NCBI GenBank assembly: GCA_963969395.1
Contig: OZ017805.1
Coordinates: forward strand, 1,860,001 to 1,924,000
Length of the DNA stretch: 64,000 nucleotides
Direction of reading: 5' to 3'
DNA from: Pseudoscleropodium purum
Taxonomy: Eukaryota > Streptophyta > Bryopsida > Hypnales > Brachytheciaceae
The notes under the pieces were generated by a model, which did not search any database, had not been told where the DNA came from, and was given only the letters and a program-made list of their open reading frames with translations. Of the stretch, positions 34,791 through 48,000 are shown in pieces (the first letter of the stretch is position 1; each line of letters starts with the position of its first letter). A program made the position numbers and the translations under genes.

Positions 34791-37002
34791 CATGGTTGAT
34801 AGGGCATTCGGACGTTCGTGGACGTTGAATGCGGACACTAGGTCTTCAACGTCTCGTGACATTCGTTAATTTTAAAATTTACTAGAAGGTAAATTTGCAT
34901 TTGTAGTGGCTTCCATCTTGATTGTATTTGTCGAGCCATCTACCCCAACCGCATCTACTAGGTCGTCTGCCCTGATCGCATCGCCGAGCTGACTATCATG
35001 ATACAACTATCTGATTGAGCAAATAATGTAGCATCTGCTTGATTTGATGGCTACAACATGGTAGATGACCATCTAGCAAACAACTCAGTAGACACGTATA
35101 GATAGACAACTTGCAAGCAACTTGGCAGACGCGTATGGGCAAATGGCTCCTCAGAAGGCAGTCACGCAAATGCCATTCAAAACCAACAAAAAACTTCTTT
35201 TGTCATTTTCCATTTGAGTTTTTGGATTTTGGAGGCGTGTAATATACCATTGGAAAAGTCTTGGAAATACCTTTCTAATGGTATATTACACGCCCCCAAA
35301 CTCCAAAAACTCAGATGGAAAATGACAAAAAAAGGTCACAGCAAATGCATTCAAAGTGTCACAGCAATTGTCTATCCAACCGTCCGCTGGGCAGACAACC
35401 TTAAAAAGGAGAAAAAAACTCCATTTGCCATTTTCAACCTTCTTTTTTGGAATTTTGAGGCATTTTAATATACCATCAAAAAGGTCTCAAAAATACCTTT
35501 CCAATGGTATATTACATGCCCCTAAACTCCAAAAACTTAGATGGAAAATGGCAAAAAAAAGTTACAATAGATGCATTTTAAGCTTTACAACAATTGTCTG
35601 CAATTGGGTAGAGAGGTGGATTTTTGAACGAATAATTTGAAGCTTCAAGTATGTTTGCTAGAAGTGTATATTTTGTGTCCACCCGTCCATTCGTTCACAT
35701 AGCCATCTACTTGGTATATGGGTGGACTGTTGGGCGGATGGGTTGATGAAGGAGTTCAAAACTTCATTTGGCATTTGTGACCTCAATTTTTGGAATTTGA
35801 AGGCGTGTAATATACCATTGGAAAGGTCTTGGAAATAAATTTTTGACAATATATTACAGGCCTCTAAATTCTAAAAATAAAAAGTGGAAAATGACAAATG
35901 AAGCTAGCTGCAAGTGCATAGTGAGTTTTGCCCTATTGTTTTGTTGGATGTCCCTCATTTATTAAAATATTGGATTCAAGAAAGTACAGGTTTGCATCTA
36001 GACTTTATTTAATGCTACTTATATTCAATGTATCATGCATGTATAAATATGTAATTCATGTAAATTTCTACACATTTGAAATTGCAAATTCTATTACCTA
36101 AACCCTAATGTTAAATTTTACATTACTTTAAATTTTTTTTTAAATATTGATGCAAGGTACAGAATATATTTGACCTTCAATTTTGTTTAGATGAGATTAT
36201 TAGAAAGTACTACATATATAAATCCCAAAGACTTAATTTTTGATGTTTTGAATGTGATTTTGTTTTTTCAAATGGACGGTTGGGTAGACAAAATGTGACG
36301 CTCAAAATGCATTTGCTATGACCTTTTTTTGTCATTTGCAATCTGAATTTTTGGAGTTTGAGGACATGTAATATACAATTGAAAAGGAATTTCCGAGACC
36401 TTCCAATGATATATTACATGCCTCGAAATTCCAAAAATTGAGGTTACAAATGGCAAATGAAGTTTTTTGCTCTTTCATCAGGTCATCCTTTGAGCCATTC
36501 ATCTATCCGCTAAGTGGACAATTGGGCAGACAACTATTGTGATGCTCAAAATGCATTTGCTATTATTTGTTTTGGTCATTTGCAATTTGAGTTTTTGGAG
36601 TTTGTAGGCATGTAATATACCTTTGGAAAGGTATTTCTGAGACCTTTTCAATGGTATATTACACACGTTGAAAATCTATAAATTGAAGTTGCAAATGAAA
36701 AACAAAGTTTTCGGCTAGTTTGAAATGGATGTCTACGCAACCGCTTTCTGCTTGATTGCCATCCGCATGACCGCCGTTCACCAATCCATCTACTCTTTTG
36801 CCATTCACTGATCTATCCGCCCGACCATTGCTCATAGATTTGTCTGCCAAATTGTTCGCCAAGTGTCGTTTATTTGTCCAGTTTACCTTGGGTAATTTTG
36901 GGGGTGGCTATTTTACCCCCTTGTGGCCATTGTGACCGTTGATTCTAGAAGTTTGGGATTTGGATGTAAATTTCCCTTGCATATTCTAATTCGTCAACCT
37001 GG
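34791..37002 (+). mobile_element. Old 2.2-kb hAT-type element with palindromic interior
   Basis: The left end CATGGTTGATAGGGCATTCGG and following words track the family left end. The right end is AATTCGTCAACCTGG. Perfect 8-bp duplications TTTTGGTA lie at 34783-34790 and 37003-37010. The GC-rich end blocks are largely converted to TG/CA-containing words (for example CCATCTACCCCAACCGCATC), fitting deamination of methylated C. There is no transposase; the interior holds five palindromes. Confidence 0.85.
35198..36710. repeat. Five imperfect palindromes of about 135-150 bp
   Basis: Each copy has a left arm of GTCATTTGCAATTTGAG-type then GGCGTGTAATATACCATTGG, a short loop around GGTCTTGGAAATACC, and the inverted right arm. 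The copies are at about 35198-35331, 35417-35562, 35759-35903, 36321-36464 and 36564-36710. Decayed GC-rich words fill the gaps. A transcript would form serial hairpins. Confidence 0.8.
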
Positions 37003-37010
37003 TTTTGGTA

Positions 37011-40000
37011 AGATAAAGAATAATAGGATTCAGGCCAACATTTTTAATGTAGACCTAATACGATGGACCTATGATAAAGGACTTGTTATTGTGGAGGTTT
37101 AGTGTTGATCTAGTATCATGCAAGTATAACCATGGACTTGATATTGTGTAACTATTAGTGTCCACTTGTTACCATAATTTAGATACCGCAATCCCATGAA
37201 TGTGGAGTAGAGTGCCTAAGGTCTTTTTTTTATTGCAAAAATCTGCTAAAAATTGTCACTTCTTGTGCAATGAGCACAAACTTTCAATCACTACAAACAA
37301 GTGTACAAATGACTTGTAGATAACAATTGCAAAACCATCATTTTGTAGTCATTGTTGTGTTATAATCATTGTGAACTAGTCATTTATAGCCTTGTTTTCT
37401 TTGTAGAAAATTTTCAACGTTTTACATATCTAACCATAGGATTTTGCAACAAACTAGTATGGGAATGTAAAGAAGAAACTTTAGAAACTTTGCCCATATA
37501 GGTTGCAAGATATTTGAATTCAAAATGAGAAGAAAAAATCATAATATTTTGGCACTATGGCAAAGTAGTTTTTAATACTTTGAATCTTTTTAACTTAAAA
37601 TTTTTGCAATTCAGATTTTAAAAAAAGAAAACATTATTATAAAGAATTTTTTTGAGATTCTAAAAAAAGATTCAAAAATCAATAACAATTTATTTTTTTG
37701 AAATATTGTCATGCAAGAGGAGAATTGAGATAAAGAGAAAAACCTAAATTGTTATTAGCTCTAAGATGGAATTGAAATACACTAATCTTGAAAGTTCTAT
37801 CAATCAAACTAAGCCTTGTGCAGATTGGTGTTTTATATTTTGAAAATCAAGTTAAAACATACAACTAATATGTTATAATCTCAAGAAAATGCTACAACTA
37901 TCAACAAAACAAGATGCTTCATATCTTTTAAATCACTTCTCCAAATGGAACAAACTAAATCTTTCAATATAGATATAAACATTATCTATTGAAAACAAAT
38001 TACGATAAAAATTATTTCAAAATTTTTGTAGGTTTCTTAACTTCCTTTTGTTGCCTGCTACCAAAGCTTTTTTTGAATCAATGTCGTCTTTGTTGGCCAC
38101 TTTGTATAGATTAGTTTTTGGAGGGACGAAGCCAAAGAGGTTAGAATCTAACAAGTCTAGCCCAAATTCTGCTAGGATAAAAAACCCTAACTCCAACTTG
38201 ACTATTTTGAGTTTAGGGTGGCTAAACTTTTGTATGCAAGCATTGATTAAAATCCAATTTACGTTTCCAAAAAGTTTATCTATTTTTCTATCTTGAAAAA
38301 AAGTTTAAAAAAGCATGCCCAAGATTGAGATCACATGAGGCTACTCCAAGTGTCAAGTGTCTCCTAATTTGGGCATTTGGAGGCTAAAAGTCCAAGATGC
38401 TTCAGCAAGTAGAGAACCTCAATGATTGTTGCCAAGCAAGTAACATTGTATTGGACTAGTACTACATTTTCCTTTCTCCCGGAGTTGTAGTTCATCATTA
38501 GGGGAAGAAGATGAGTGCATTATTGATGCGACTCGTTTGCCTTTGTCCTTGCTTTGCAACTTCATGGGCAACTCCATCGAGGCCAATTAGTGCACACTGA
38601 GTAGAATCCAAGCATTTTCTTCCGGTTCTTATAGTCCATGTCTAATAACACATAACTTTCAAAGATAATGTTTAGTATGACACAAGCCTAGCAAAACCCA
38701 AATGAATGGAAAATGGCACTTTAATAGAGTTGATTACTTAATTCTTTATCTTTTGTTTGAAAATCTTGTACCCTACCGGTTCTTAGACCTTGCGTAAAAC
38801 GTAAAACACTCAAAGATAATATTCAACATGACACAAGACTAGCAAAACCAAATTACTGAAAAATTGCACTTTGATAGAATGACTATAGAGTTGAACTATA
38901 CTTAGATACCAAGGTTGGTTTTCTAGAGTCCGTGTTGATGGAATAAGTAGTACATACTATAATCAAAGTATAGCATTGATTATGAGTGTATAATTATGAA
39001 GCTGGTGATCAAAGAAGAGAGCTTCTCACAAAAGGATAATAAAATGGAAAAATTAAGTTGTTTTACCTACAATTCCATTCCATATGCCTCTTCAAAATTG
39101 TTGGATGTTCTCTTGTGTATCACATTCAACTCGTTTGTAATCTAATTAAGCACATGCAATTTCAATTACTTCATTGGAGCAAATGGGGCATTGAAGTTAA
39201 CTCGTGACTATATGTAGATTTTCTATATTGTAATTGTAAGCCAATTTTTAGGTGTTAAAGGAGGAAACTATTTGCATTTCAAATTTTAAATGTAAAAAAC
39301 ATTTTTGATCAGAAAGAATGGAGCTAAAATTCTAGGAAAGAAAGATTCAAAAACAATAACAAAATTTTTATTCTTCAAAAAATTATTAAGTAGAAGTAGG
39401 AATGAAATAAAGGAGAAAAATAATTCAATTGTCATTGGCTCTAAGATGGAATTGAAACACATTATTTTCAATAGGAAGATTGTTATATCAATTAGACTAA
39501 ATCTTATGAAACTTTTTAATTTGATTTCAATCATGATAATTGAGTTAAAAAATCAAAATCCAACATGTTTTTTCTTTTGGAAAATGCAAAAACAATGCTC
39601 CATAACTTCTAAATTACTTAGCAAATGGAATGAACCAAATCTTTTCTAAGATGTCATTCAACAAGTAGATCACAACAATGAGCTGGCAAGTACATAACCC
39701 CATATTGGACCAATACCATAGTTCCCATTATCTCGAAGCTACTATTCATCATTAGGGGAAGAAGATAAGTGCAACTAATGCGACTTACTTGCCTAAGCTT
39801 GTTGGACATTGTTTTGCTAGTCCTATGTGCACTTTGACACAATGAGCCTATTGACACGATTTGGGTAAGTAGCTTGACTCACCACATCTTAGCTTAAAAT
39901 CTATTATTGTGCATTGATGTGCCTTTGAATTTGGCGTGGTTACTCTCTTGTTTTGGAGTTGTTGTAAGCTTGAGATTGTCTAGGTTTGGCGTTTGAAGAG

Positions 40001-42490
40001 GAGGATTTAGTTGGAAAATTTCTTAATTGAGTTAATTGGAGATTTCATAGATTGTTTAATACAGCTTTACTTGAGCCAAATACTCTCGATCAAGACTTAC
40101 ACTTGAACTTCAACACATAAAAAAGAGCAAGAACATGAAGAAGAATTCTTATTCTCAAGATTGTGTTTCTATTTTGGTAATTGATTTTGTTTGTTCATAA
40201 TTCTAGACATTGATTGACTATCCCCTCAAAAAGGACATCACTTCACTACCCTTGAAGTTGGCAATTTTTGACAATGTATTCCAAAAAAATGGCCTCGGTG
40301 CTTTAGTGGCTAAGTAGAATACTTATTTGAGGGCACCATTTTGAGACCTCTTTCTGATTACCATGTTATTCTATTAACAACCTCATTATTTTGAAAACGA
40401 CTTTTTGTCTGCACCATGTATGTAGTTGGTGAGCATCTTGGAAGGGTCATCATTCTTCTTTTCTAGACTCATAGTTGCAGCTTACATAAAGCTACAATCA
40501 CAAATTTCAATGAGGTTTTTAGCTAATGTTTTGTTTATAATATTCACCCACAATACGACTTTGTACGCTAGTTCAAAATCCTTGCTTGGTCTAAAGTGTG
40601 TCCCACTCAAATTTTTATAGTTTAAGCACTCATGGTCCTAACTATTTCATTGTGGCATACGGAGCACTTTAAATGCATGACATAGTCTAGAAAAGTGTGG
40701 CAATGCTAGTGTATAGGATATTCTAATATTCCATTGTAAGGAAGGTTATAATGATGAGTTTCATGTATAGAATAACTGCCATGCAAAAATAGAAAAGATT
40801 ATTTGAGCAATCCTAACATGATACCAAAGAATATGTAGCAAGACTAACTAAGTCCAACATGCTAGCACTTGAGCAAGTGGAGGACCACAATAAGTTGGCA
40901 AGCATGTAACACTATACTCTAATAGCACCATATTTCCTATCTCTAGAAGGTATTGTTCATTGTTGTGGGAACCTAGAGAAACAAATTTTAGTTATTTCAA
41001 GTAGAATTAGAAATAAGAAATCCATTCTTAGTAAATTTTTTCTGATTTTGTGGGTTAGAAGTAGAAAATTTACTAGGTGTATGGATTAGTAAAACATAGG
41101 GGATCTTAATTAAGATAAAATGGTTGAAGAAAACTAAAAATTCTGTCCTAACTAGAAACCGGAATCAAAGGTAGTTGTCCAAAAGCATTTTCGAGACTTT
41201 TGGCAATATTGGAAATGGAATTGGAACTAAACTGGAAGCTAAAGGACACAATTGGGAGCACGGAGGGAATGTTGAACAAAAAGAAAATCTGTTGAAAACA
41301 CGTAACGGTCAATTCAACAACTACGGAATTGGAACCAAGGAAACTAAATGGAGGCCTTTATTTTACCTTCTTCATTTGTTGTTTGGATCCTCTTGACTTT
41401 GAGGAGTTGATTTATTGTGTTTTTGCTTTGGCGAAGGAATTCTGAGAGTTTTAGATTTTGATACCTAGTGTGCAGATAGGGGGGCAGCCAAACAAGTGGA
41501 GGCAACTCCAAGACGTGAAAGAAGGCTTAATTGTAGTTACTTTAGGAGGAGAAATAGGTAGGTGGATGAAAACCAAAGTTTTTGACTTAGAAAGTTTACT
41601 TGCTAGTTGGCTATGGTAGTGATGAACCTGGACTTCTTGGATCTAGATTTTTTGGATCTGAGATCTACTTTTTGTGGAATTGGGCACGTAGTGGAAGTCA
41701 ATGTGTTTTGGATTGGGAAATGTTATGTGTCATTTTTTGGTCCTTGTTTTATTCCTTTGGGGTTTTTAAGGTTCCCCAAAGAATTAATTATTTAGGGGCT
41801 GAAGTTAGATTAATGCCTTCGGCATTTTCATACTCTTGTTTTTCCTTCATTTAATAAATTGATTTATAAATTTTCACTTCATTGTGTTGACTTTATCCTT
41901 TGGCTCTGTGTTGGTATGTCGACAATGCTAGAATTATTGTTTAGTGCAGATAACTGGGTTTGTTGAATTAGGGAGGAGTAGCCTCTAGATTTTGTCTGGA
42001 TCCTATTTTGAGTGTTGAATTGAGCTCGTTAGAAAATTGTGTATCCTAGGCATGAAGCCTTGTTCTTGTTTGTAACTTGGAAACTTTTGTGTGGAATAGC
42101 TGCTCTAAGATTAGGAACGATCCATAGGTATCCACATTATGCTAGTTAATATGTTAGTGAGGTTTCATTACAACCGGAAGGGGTGATGAGCAAAGGGGTA
42201 GGGTTTGTTTAGTTATCTAGTTATCAATCTCCACCAAAAGGATCCGGATTGGATAGGTCTATCGTTGTAGTAAATTGGGAATGGTAGGGGTTTCCTATGT
42301 GACTTGCTAGTCCAGATTGATCTCCAAATGAGTTGTGAAGAAGTACATGCATCTTGTTTTTCTATCTTTTGTTGTTTTATTTTAGTGGAACTTAAATCAC
42401 TTTAATCCCTAGAAGGGTAGGATTTAACACATCCTTCCTCAATTCCAATAGTTGACTCCTTTGATATAGAGGCTAAACTTTTGAATTGAT
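37011..42490. other. AT-rich region with dispersed repeats, no gene recognised
   Basis: It contains a repeated segment with TTCATCATTAGGGGAAGAAGA cores and related flanks at about 38380-38560, 39650-39810 and (most diverged) 40858-40970. A further similarity between 37740-37960 and 39400-39640 lies upstream of the first two. No coding region is recognised; 41600-41854 has two overlapping frames without recognisable features. Confidence 0.4.
38637..38905. repeat. Diverged direct duplication (period about 170 bp)
   Basis: The words CTCAAAGATAATATTCAACATGACACAAG-like (about 38657 and 38810), then TAGCAAAACC and a TTGCACTTTGATAGA-like end, occur twice in direct order. Confidence 0.55.
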
Positions 42491-42498
42491 CACTTTGT

Positions 42499-42766
42499 CA
42501 TGGTTGTCATAACGGGCGAGTTAGGGTCATCGGACGGACGGTCCGGACGGCTTTAATTTTGTAACTTATGCAATTTTGCGGAATGACACGTCACCTTGTC
42601 CGCGCCCTGACGATCTCGTCCGCACCCAGCATGTTCTTTAATCCACATAGCATCCACGTGGCCTATTTTTCCGTTATCAGAAAGTCAACTATGTGTTGAT
42701 TGTATCGGATGGGCGGGACCTCTAATGGACGGGCGAACCAGACGTCCGTCCACTATGACAACCATG
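42499..42766. mobile_element. Miniature element with CATGGTTGTCATA ends (268 bp)
   Basis: The two ends are perfect 13-bp inverted repeats, CATGGTTGTCATA. The flanking octamers CACTTTGT (42491-42498) and CACTTAGT (42767-42774) match at seven of eight bases, fitting a hAT-type duplication. The body is rich in CGGACGGACGGTCCGG-type words like the CAGGGTTGAC family but has different termini, so it is probably a related subfamily. Confidence 0.8.
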
Positions 42767-42774
42767 CACTTAGT

Positions 42775-43680
42775 TACTAGACCCGTGTATAGGAACCGGA
42801 AGAAGTACAATGTTGGAACATTGCTTCCTAGTTGGTGAATAGGTACAAATTATAACAATTTGGTAAAGAAGAATTGGAGTAGTCATGAATTAAGTATACA
42901 CTTTCTAGTTCTACATCCTATGTGTTTGAGTTTAAGTTGATTTCCACATCCCGTTCCAATCATCTTCTTAGGAACTACAAGCTAAATCTCTTGGGAACAA
43001 TATACAAGTCATTTTAATGGTGTTTAAGTCACTTTTAAACATCTATAGGAGGATTTGTGCTTCCTTATGCTACGACAATTGTTGGAAAATTGAAGAAGAT
43101 AAAGTTCAACTAATAAGATTTATTTGCCTTTACTTGTTTGCCCTTGTTTCCTAACTCTTGTATGCCCTCCAACCCATTGGGTCTGTTTACAAGATTTGAA
43201 TAAGAGCTTCCCAAGCCTGAATCATTATTCTTTGAATTAAAATCTATCGTTGTATGTTGCCCAATTTGTACTAGGGTTTGAGTTCTTTGATGTTCCAATA
43301 CGTGTAGATTTTGTAGAGCTTCTATGTATTTGATCAACTTCTCCCTTTGTAGTACTTCTTCAAATTTATATATTTTGAACAATGGAGACTAGAAGTAGCC
43401 GCGAACATGGGCAAAGAAAAGAGACTAATCCCCCCTATTGTAGTCCCTAAATTGCAAGCATTGCTAGTCAAAACATGATTTCTTGTTTTGAAATTTTCAT
43501 TGTGACTTCTAGTTGTTGGCCACTAATGTATGCATCCCGTTGTTGTCCCCTTGTGGTGGATTTGGTCTGTAGAACCTTCTTTAGTGACATGATCTCTTTT
43601 CACATCTGCGAGATTGGCACCTTCAATTCTAGGTCACCAGATCAAACTCAAGAAAGGGGATGCTTGTCTTGCTCTCCAAT
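42775..43680. other. AT-rich stretch, no gene recognised
   Basis: Short frames only. The minus-strand frame at 43110-43382 has no recognised domain. Confidence 0.3.
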
Positions 43681-43689
43681 TTTTTTTGC

Positions 43690-44900
43690 AATGGACTATG
43701 GCAGGGTTCACACCTTTGGTGGTGATGGCTTCTTTGTGAGTACACAACGCCACAAGTTCATTTTTGAGATGCTAGATTAGTCTCGAGGGAGGGGATGCCA
43801 ACCCTTCTTCCTATTTTTTATTTGCAATTTTCTCAGTGTCTTGAGTGAGCTTTCGTGGTGAGGGCTTCCTTTGGATCTTTAGGGGTTGCATCATTTTTGA
43901 ATTTGGTTCCTGATTAGCCCAAGTAAGAGCTGGCCTGTCCCCCTCTCCAATTTTTTTTGTAGTAGACTTGGTGGTAGAGTTCACCTTTAGTGGCGAGGGC
44001 TCCCTTGGGTGCACGAAATCTCGCAAAGTTTTTTAGTATGAATGCTTGATTAGTCCATGGCAAGAGCTAGCCCATCAACTTCTCCAAATCTCTAATTTGT
44101 TTTTTTGTAAAAGCCTCAACTATAGGAGTCGCCTTTGATGGTGAGGGCTCCTTTGGTTTCTTGACATCTTGCAAATTGTTTTGAAAATGAGTGCTTCATC
44201 AGTCCTTGGCGAGAATAAGCCTATCCACCTCTCTAGTTTGTTTTTTGCGGTAGTGTCAATTGTAAAGGTCACCTTTGGTGGCAAGGGCTCCCTTAGATGC
44301 TTACCATCTCGCAAAGTAATTTTCAATTGAATGCCTCATTAGTTTATGGCAAGAGCTAGCTTGTCCACCTCTTTAGTTTTTTTTTGCCGTAGCCTCAATT
44401 GTAGAAGTCACCTTCAGTGGCAGGGACTCCCTTGGTTTAATGAAATCTTGCGAATTGTTTTTCAATTGAATGCCTCAACAGTTCATAGCGAGAGGTGGCT
44501 TGTCCCCTTCTACATTTGTTTTCTACTGTGCCCTAGGCTGTAGGGGTCACCTACAGTGGCGAAGGCTCCTTTGGATGCCTACTATCTTGCAAATTGTTTT
44601 TCAATTGAGTACCTCAACAGCCCATGGCAAGAGGTGCTTTGTCCCCTCCCATATTTGTTTTTTATAGTGCCTTAATTGAAGGGGTCATCTGCAATGGCGA
44701 GGGCTCCTTTGAATGCCTACCACAAATTGTTTTTCAATTGAGTGCCTCAATAGTCCATGGCGAGAAGTCTCTTGTCTCCTCCTACATTTGTTTTCTATGG
44801 TGCCCTAGACTATGGAGGTCACTTGTAGTAGCAAGGGCTACCTTGGGTGCCCCCCATCTTGTGAAATTTGTTTGTTTGAGTGCATGATCAACCCATGGAA
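43690..44900. repeat. Tandem array, period about 139 bp
   Basis: About nine diverged units share the order GAGTGCCTCAACAGTCCATGG, GCGAGAGGTGGCTTGTCCCC, TTTGTTTTCTA, GTAGGGGTCACCT and GGCGAGGGCTCCTTTGGATGC. The GGGCTCC-type word falls near 43861, 43997, 44143, 44284, 44423, 44566, 44700 and 44837. Frames on both strands through it are artefacts of the array. Confidence 0.7.
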
Positions 44901-45059
44901 TGAGCATGATTGAGTCTCTCATGGTGCAGGAGCTTGGCAAGCAACTCCTTGTTTTTTTTTGGTTTTGCAAATACTTTTTGCCCAAGATGCTTGCTTTGAA
45001 GGGAGTATTTTAATCCATGGATATTTTAATTATGACTAATGTCATTATTGTTTCTCAGT

Positions 45060-48000
45060 TTAGTAGATTCCTAACACAAACGAAGAGGGTACACCTCTTT
45101 TGGATAGCCCGTTGCAAGAAGTGTTGCCGAATATAATGGATGGTTTACAATAGACCTTTGTTTCTATTGAAAGAGTTGCAAATGAGTCTATGAGAGATGT
45201 CATGGAGTTCACAAAAGGAATAGGGTGCTTGGGTGATGACGACATCCAAAGGACCCAAAAGTTGGATTATGTATCAACAACTTCCAGTATGCACATCGAA
45301 CCACACCATCTATCTAGGATGGATATTCTTCTATGTTGTTTGGTTCCAGTGCCTATAGTAAGGCTTGCGTTGCAATGTGATTTGGTGTAGCTAGAGATGG
45401 ATTTTATCCATAGCTATAAAAATGTAGCTCAAGTATTCTATGTCTTAGTTTTGAAAGAAGAAGGCAAGACCAATGTTTTTCCTAAGGTTGATAAGCAGGA
45501 GTAGGGCCTTCTTTAGAATGCTGTCAAAGACAAATATAACTCCTACCTTGTCAGTCAACCTAAGCTCAAGCACTTGGTGGATGCCAAATTCTTTATCTGT
45601 GATGGCAACCATTGTCATATTGCATGGATGTGACATATTAAACAACTTCACAATACTCACTCAAAGTGGCATGTTTGTATTGATACTATACTACTAGATA
45701 CCAAAAGAAGACTTGGTGCAACCATGTAGATCATGCATGATATTAATCTGTGAGTTCCTACCAATCATCTTGCAATTTCATTATTTGCTTATACCTTTAT
45801 CAGTTGACATTAACTATATGGGGTTGCATGTTGCTCTTGTCATTAAGCACACCAAAAACTCACATCAAAATCAATCTCATCCACACATTATATTGTGTTT
45901 GCAAGTTTGGCATAATGTCAATAGAGAAGTTTACAAAACTTTTGAGCATTGAGGATAGAAGAGCATGTATCCAAAATGTTAGAAAAACATGGTATAGCAT
46001 GCCTATGGAGGTATTCACATAATTTATTTTCCAAGTACGCTCCTATTTGATTCTTGTTCCTTCTGACTATTTGCCATTCTAAGTCTCAATAGTTGGTGAC
46101 CATGTGGCATTGTAACCAATGAATTCCTTCAAATTTATATTTTTAATGGCTTTTTCTAGTAAGAAATCTCGTCTACAATAGATGCATCTATTCGTAAATA
46201 CTACAAGGACACTTTAGTGCATGAGGTCATTGGAAATGGTGTTACTGCTACAATGTAGAGCGCAACAAAAGAAGCAACAAGATTGCTCTACCAAAAACTT
46301 TATAAGAATCAAGCTATCGCCAATTTGATTCTAGAAGATGAGTGGCTTCAAGAGGTAATTGGTTTACCATATTCAAATTCTTTTGATTTCTTATGGTTAC
46401 TTTTCTGTTTAGAATATTGATTTGCATTTGTACCATGATAGATTGGACAACACCAGAGCTTATACACTATCTAGGAGTTGACTTTGGACAAGCTCCAACT
46501 CATTGCAACTGCCAATCCTGATCCAAAATATAAAGTGAAGCAGCTTAAGTGATGTAACTCTTCAGCCCCTACTCGTGAAGCACATTACGTTCCACCAAGA
46601 CTAGAAAACAATGATAAAATAATGAGCTTCCTCTTGAAAGCCGTTTGGTATGCTGCGATGATTTTCGTACATGTATCATATTACCAAGCTTCTAGAAATT
46701 TTTATATTCTTTCACACTTCTAATTTTTTTCTTCTTTGCCACATTTGACAAATAGAAGATTCTATCCTAGAATTATATGACAATATCATTAAGGCTGACA
46801 ACATTCTTATGAATATAGAGGTATCTACGAAGCCAATGACACTTCTTGACTACATTGAGGGTTGACAAATGAAATTGTAGGACCATGCATATGCTAGAGC
46901 CTTCAAAGGTTACGACTCTGTTAAAAAGGTAGGTTCCTTCAAGGACTTCAAGAACTCCGCCTTTATTGTGAGGAAGACCATTTACAAGTTTCAAATTGTT
47001 TTCAATACTTTGAAATTCATAGATGCCACATTCTTTTTCATTTAATAACTCTTTGTGCTTCACGTAGAAGATGTCAATAGTGTGCTCTAATGGAGAAATT
47101 GATTTTTGACTAGGTATTTCAAATTCAAGCTATACGCAAAAAAAGGTCATTTCAAAGGTTGATTTACCACCCTTTCTCAACACCTGGCTTGATTGCATAT
47201 TCAATGCCTTCATATTCTTGCCTACTCAAGATAGAAATTGGCCCAATGGTCATCTTCAAGATGGTGCCTAGTACTTGAAATGTTGTGGCAGATTTACACC
47301 ACCTGAGGAAGAAGCTCTTTCTAAAAGCATTAAAGAAAGACCAACCGTGGACAGAGAGTTACTTGAGTTTGAAGGCCTTGAGGATGAAGCCCGGGAGAAA
47401 ACCTTGAAGAAGCGAGAATTAGCCGACAAAAAAGAAAGAAGAGAAGTAGGAAACCACAAAAAAAGGCTTGAAGAAAACAAAGTCAAGAAGAGAAAACGGA
47501 GAGCAAATAAAGTCAAGACTGATGCCTAAGGCAAGCAGATAGGAAAGAAGAGAAAAGCAGACTCTATTGGTAGATCAAGCAACAAGTAATGGAGCCATGA
47601 AGGAATCTTCAGGCTTCTCACTCACTTGGCCACACTTGTTGCATCGCCTACCTTCTTAACTTCTAGACTTTAGTGTGGTGGCTGTTGTTGACTAATGTAT
47701 CTTGAATGTTGTTGTCTCTAGTTTGGTTGGATAGGAGAAAGGTTCCATCCTACAAGCATGTAAGGACATAATCACCCTTCTACAAAAGGTACTTCATACA
47801 ATTTTGAATAAATTTGTTTATCTTTGCAAACTTATCAGTATGTTTTGGAAACTTATGCACCTTTTCACTCCATCATGCCATTGCAATTGTATGTTTAACT
47901 AAAGCTTATAGTTCTTGACACTCTTACATGTGTGTATCATGCCTCGGAGAAAAAATGCTTCTTTAATGGAGTGGTTACAAGCAAAGGAGCTGTGGAGTTG

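Noticed and set aside
40405..40420. GTCTGCACCATG as the missing right-hand duplication of the large element
   Set aside because: No right terminus precedes it; the octamer match is by chance.
43690..44900. CRISPR-like array
   Set aside because: Units are long, diverged throughout and lack the repeat/spacer alternation; the sequence is eukaryotic.
44120..44985. Several plus- and minus-strand frames of 60-90 codons
   Set aside because: They follow the 139-bp tandem array in every frame and shift with its indels.
45473..45697. Minus/plus overlapping frames around 45445-45697 as a gene
   Set aside because: The plausible coding signal is in another plus-strand frame with stops (the decayed gene at 45060-49320).
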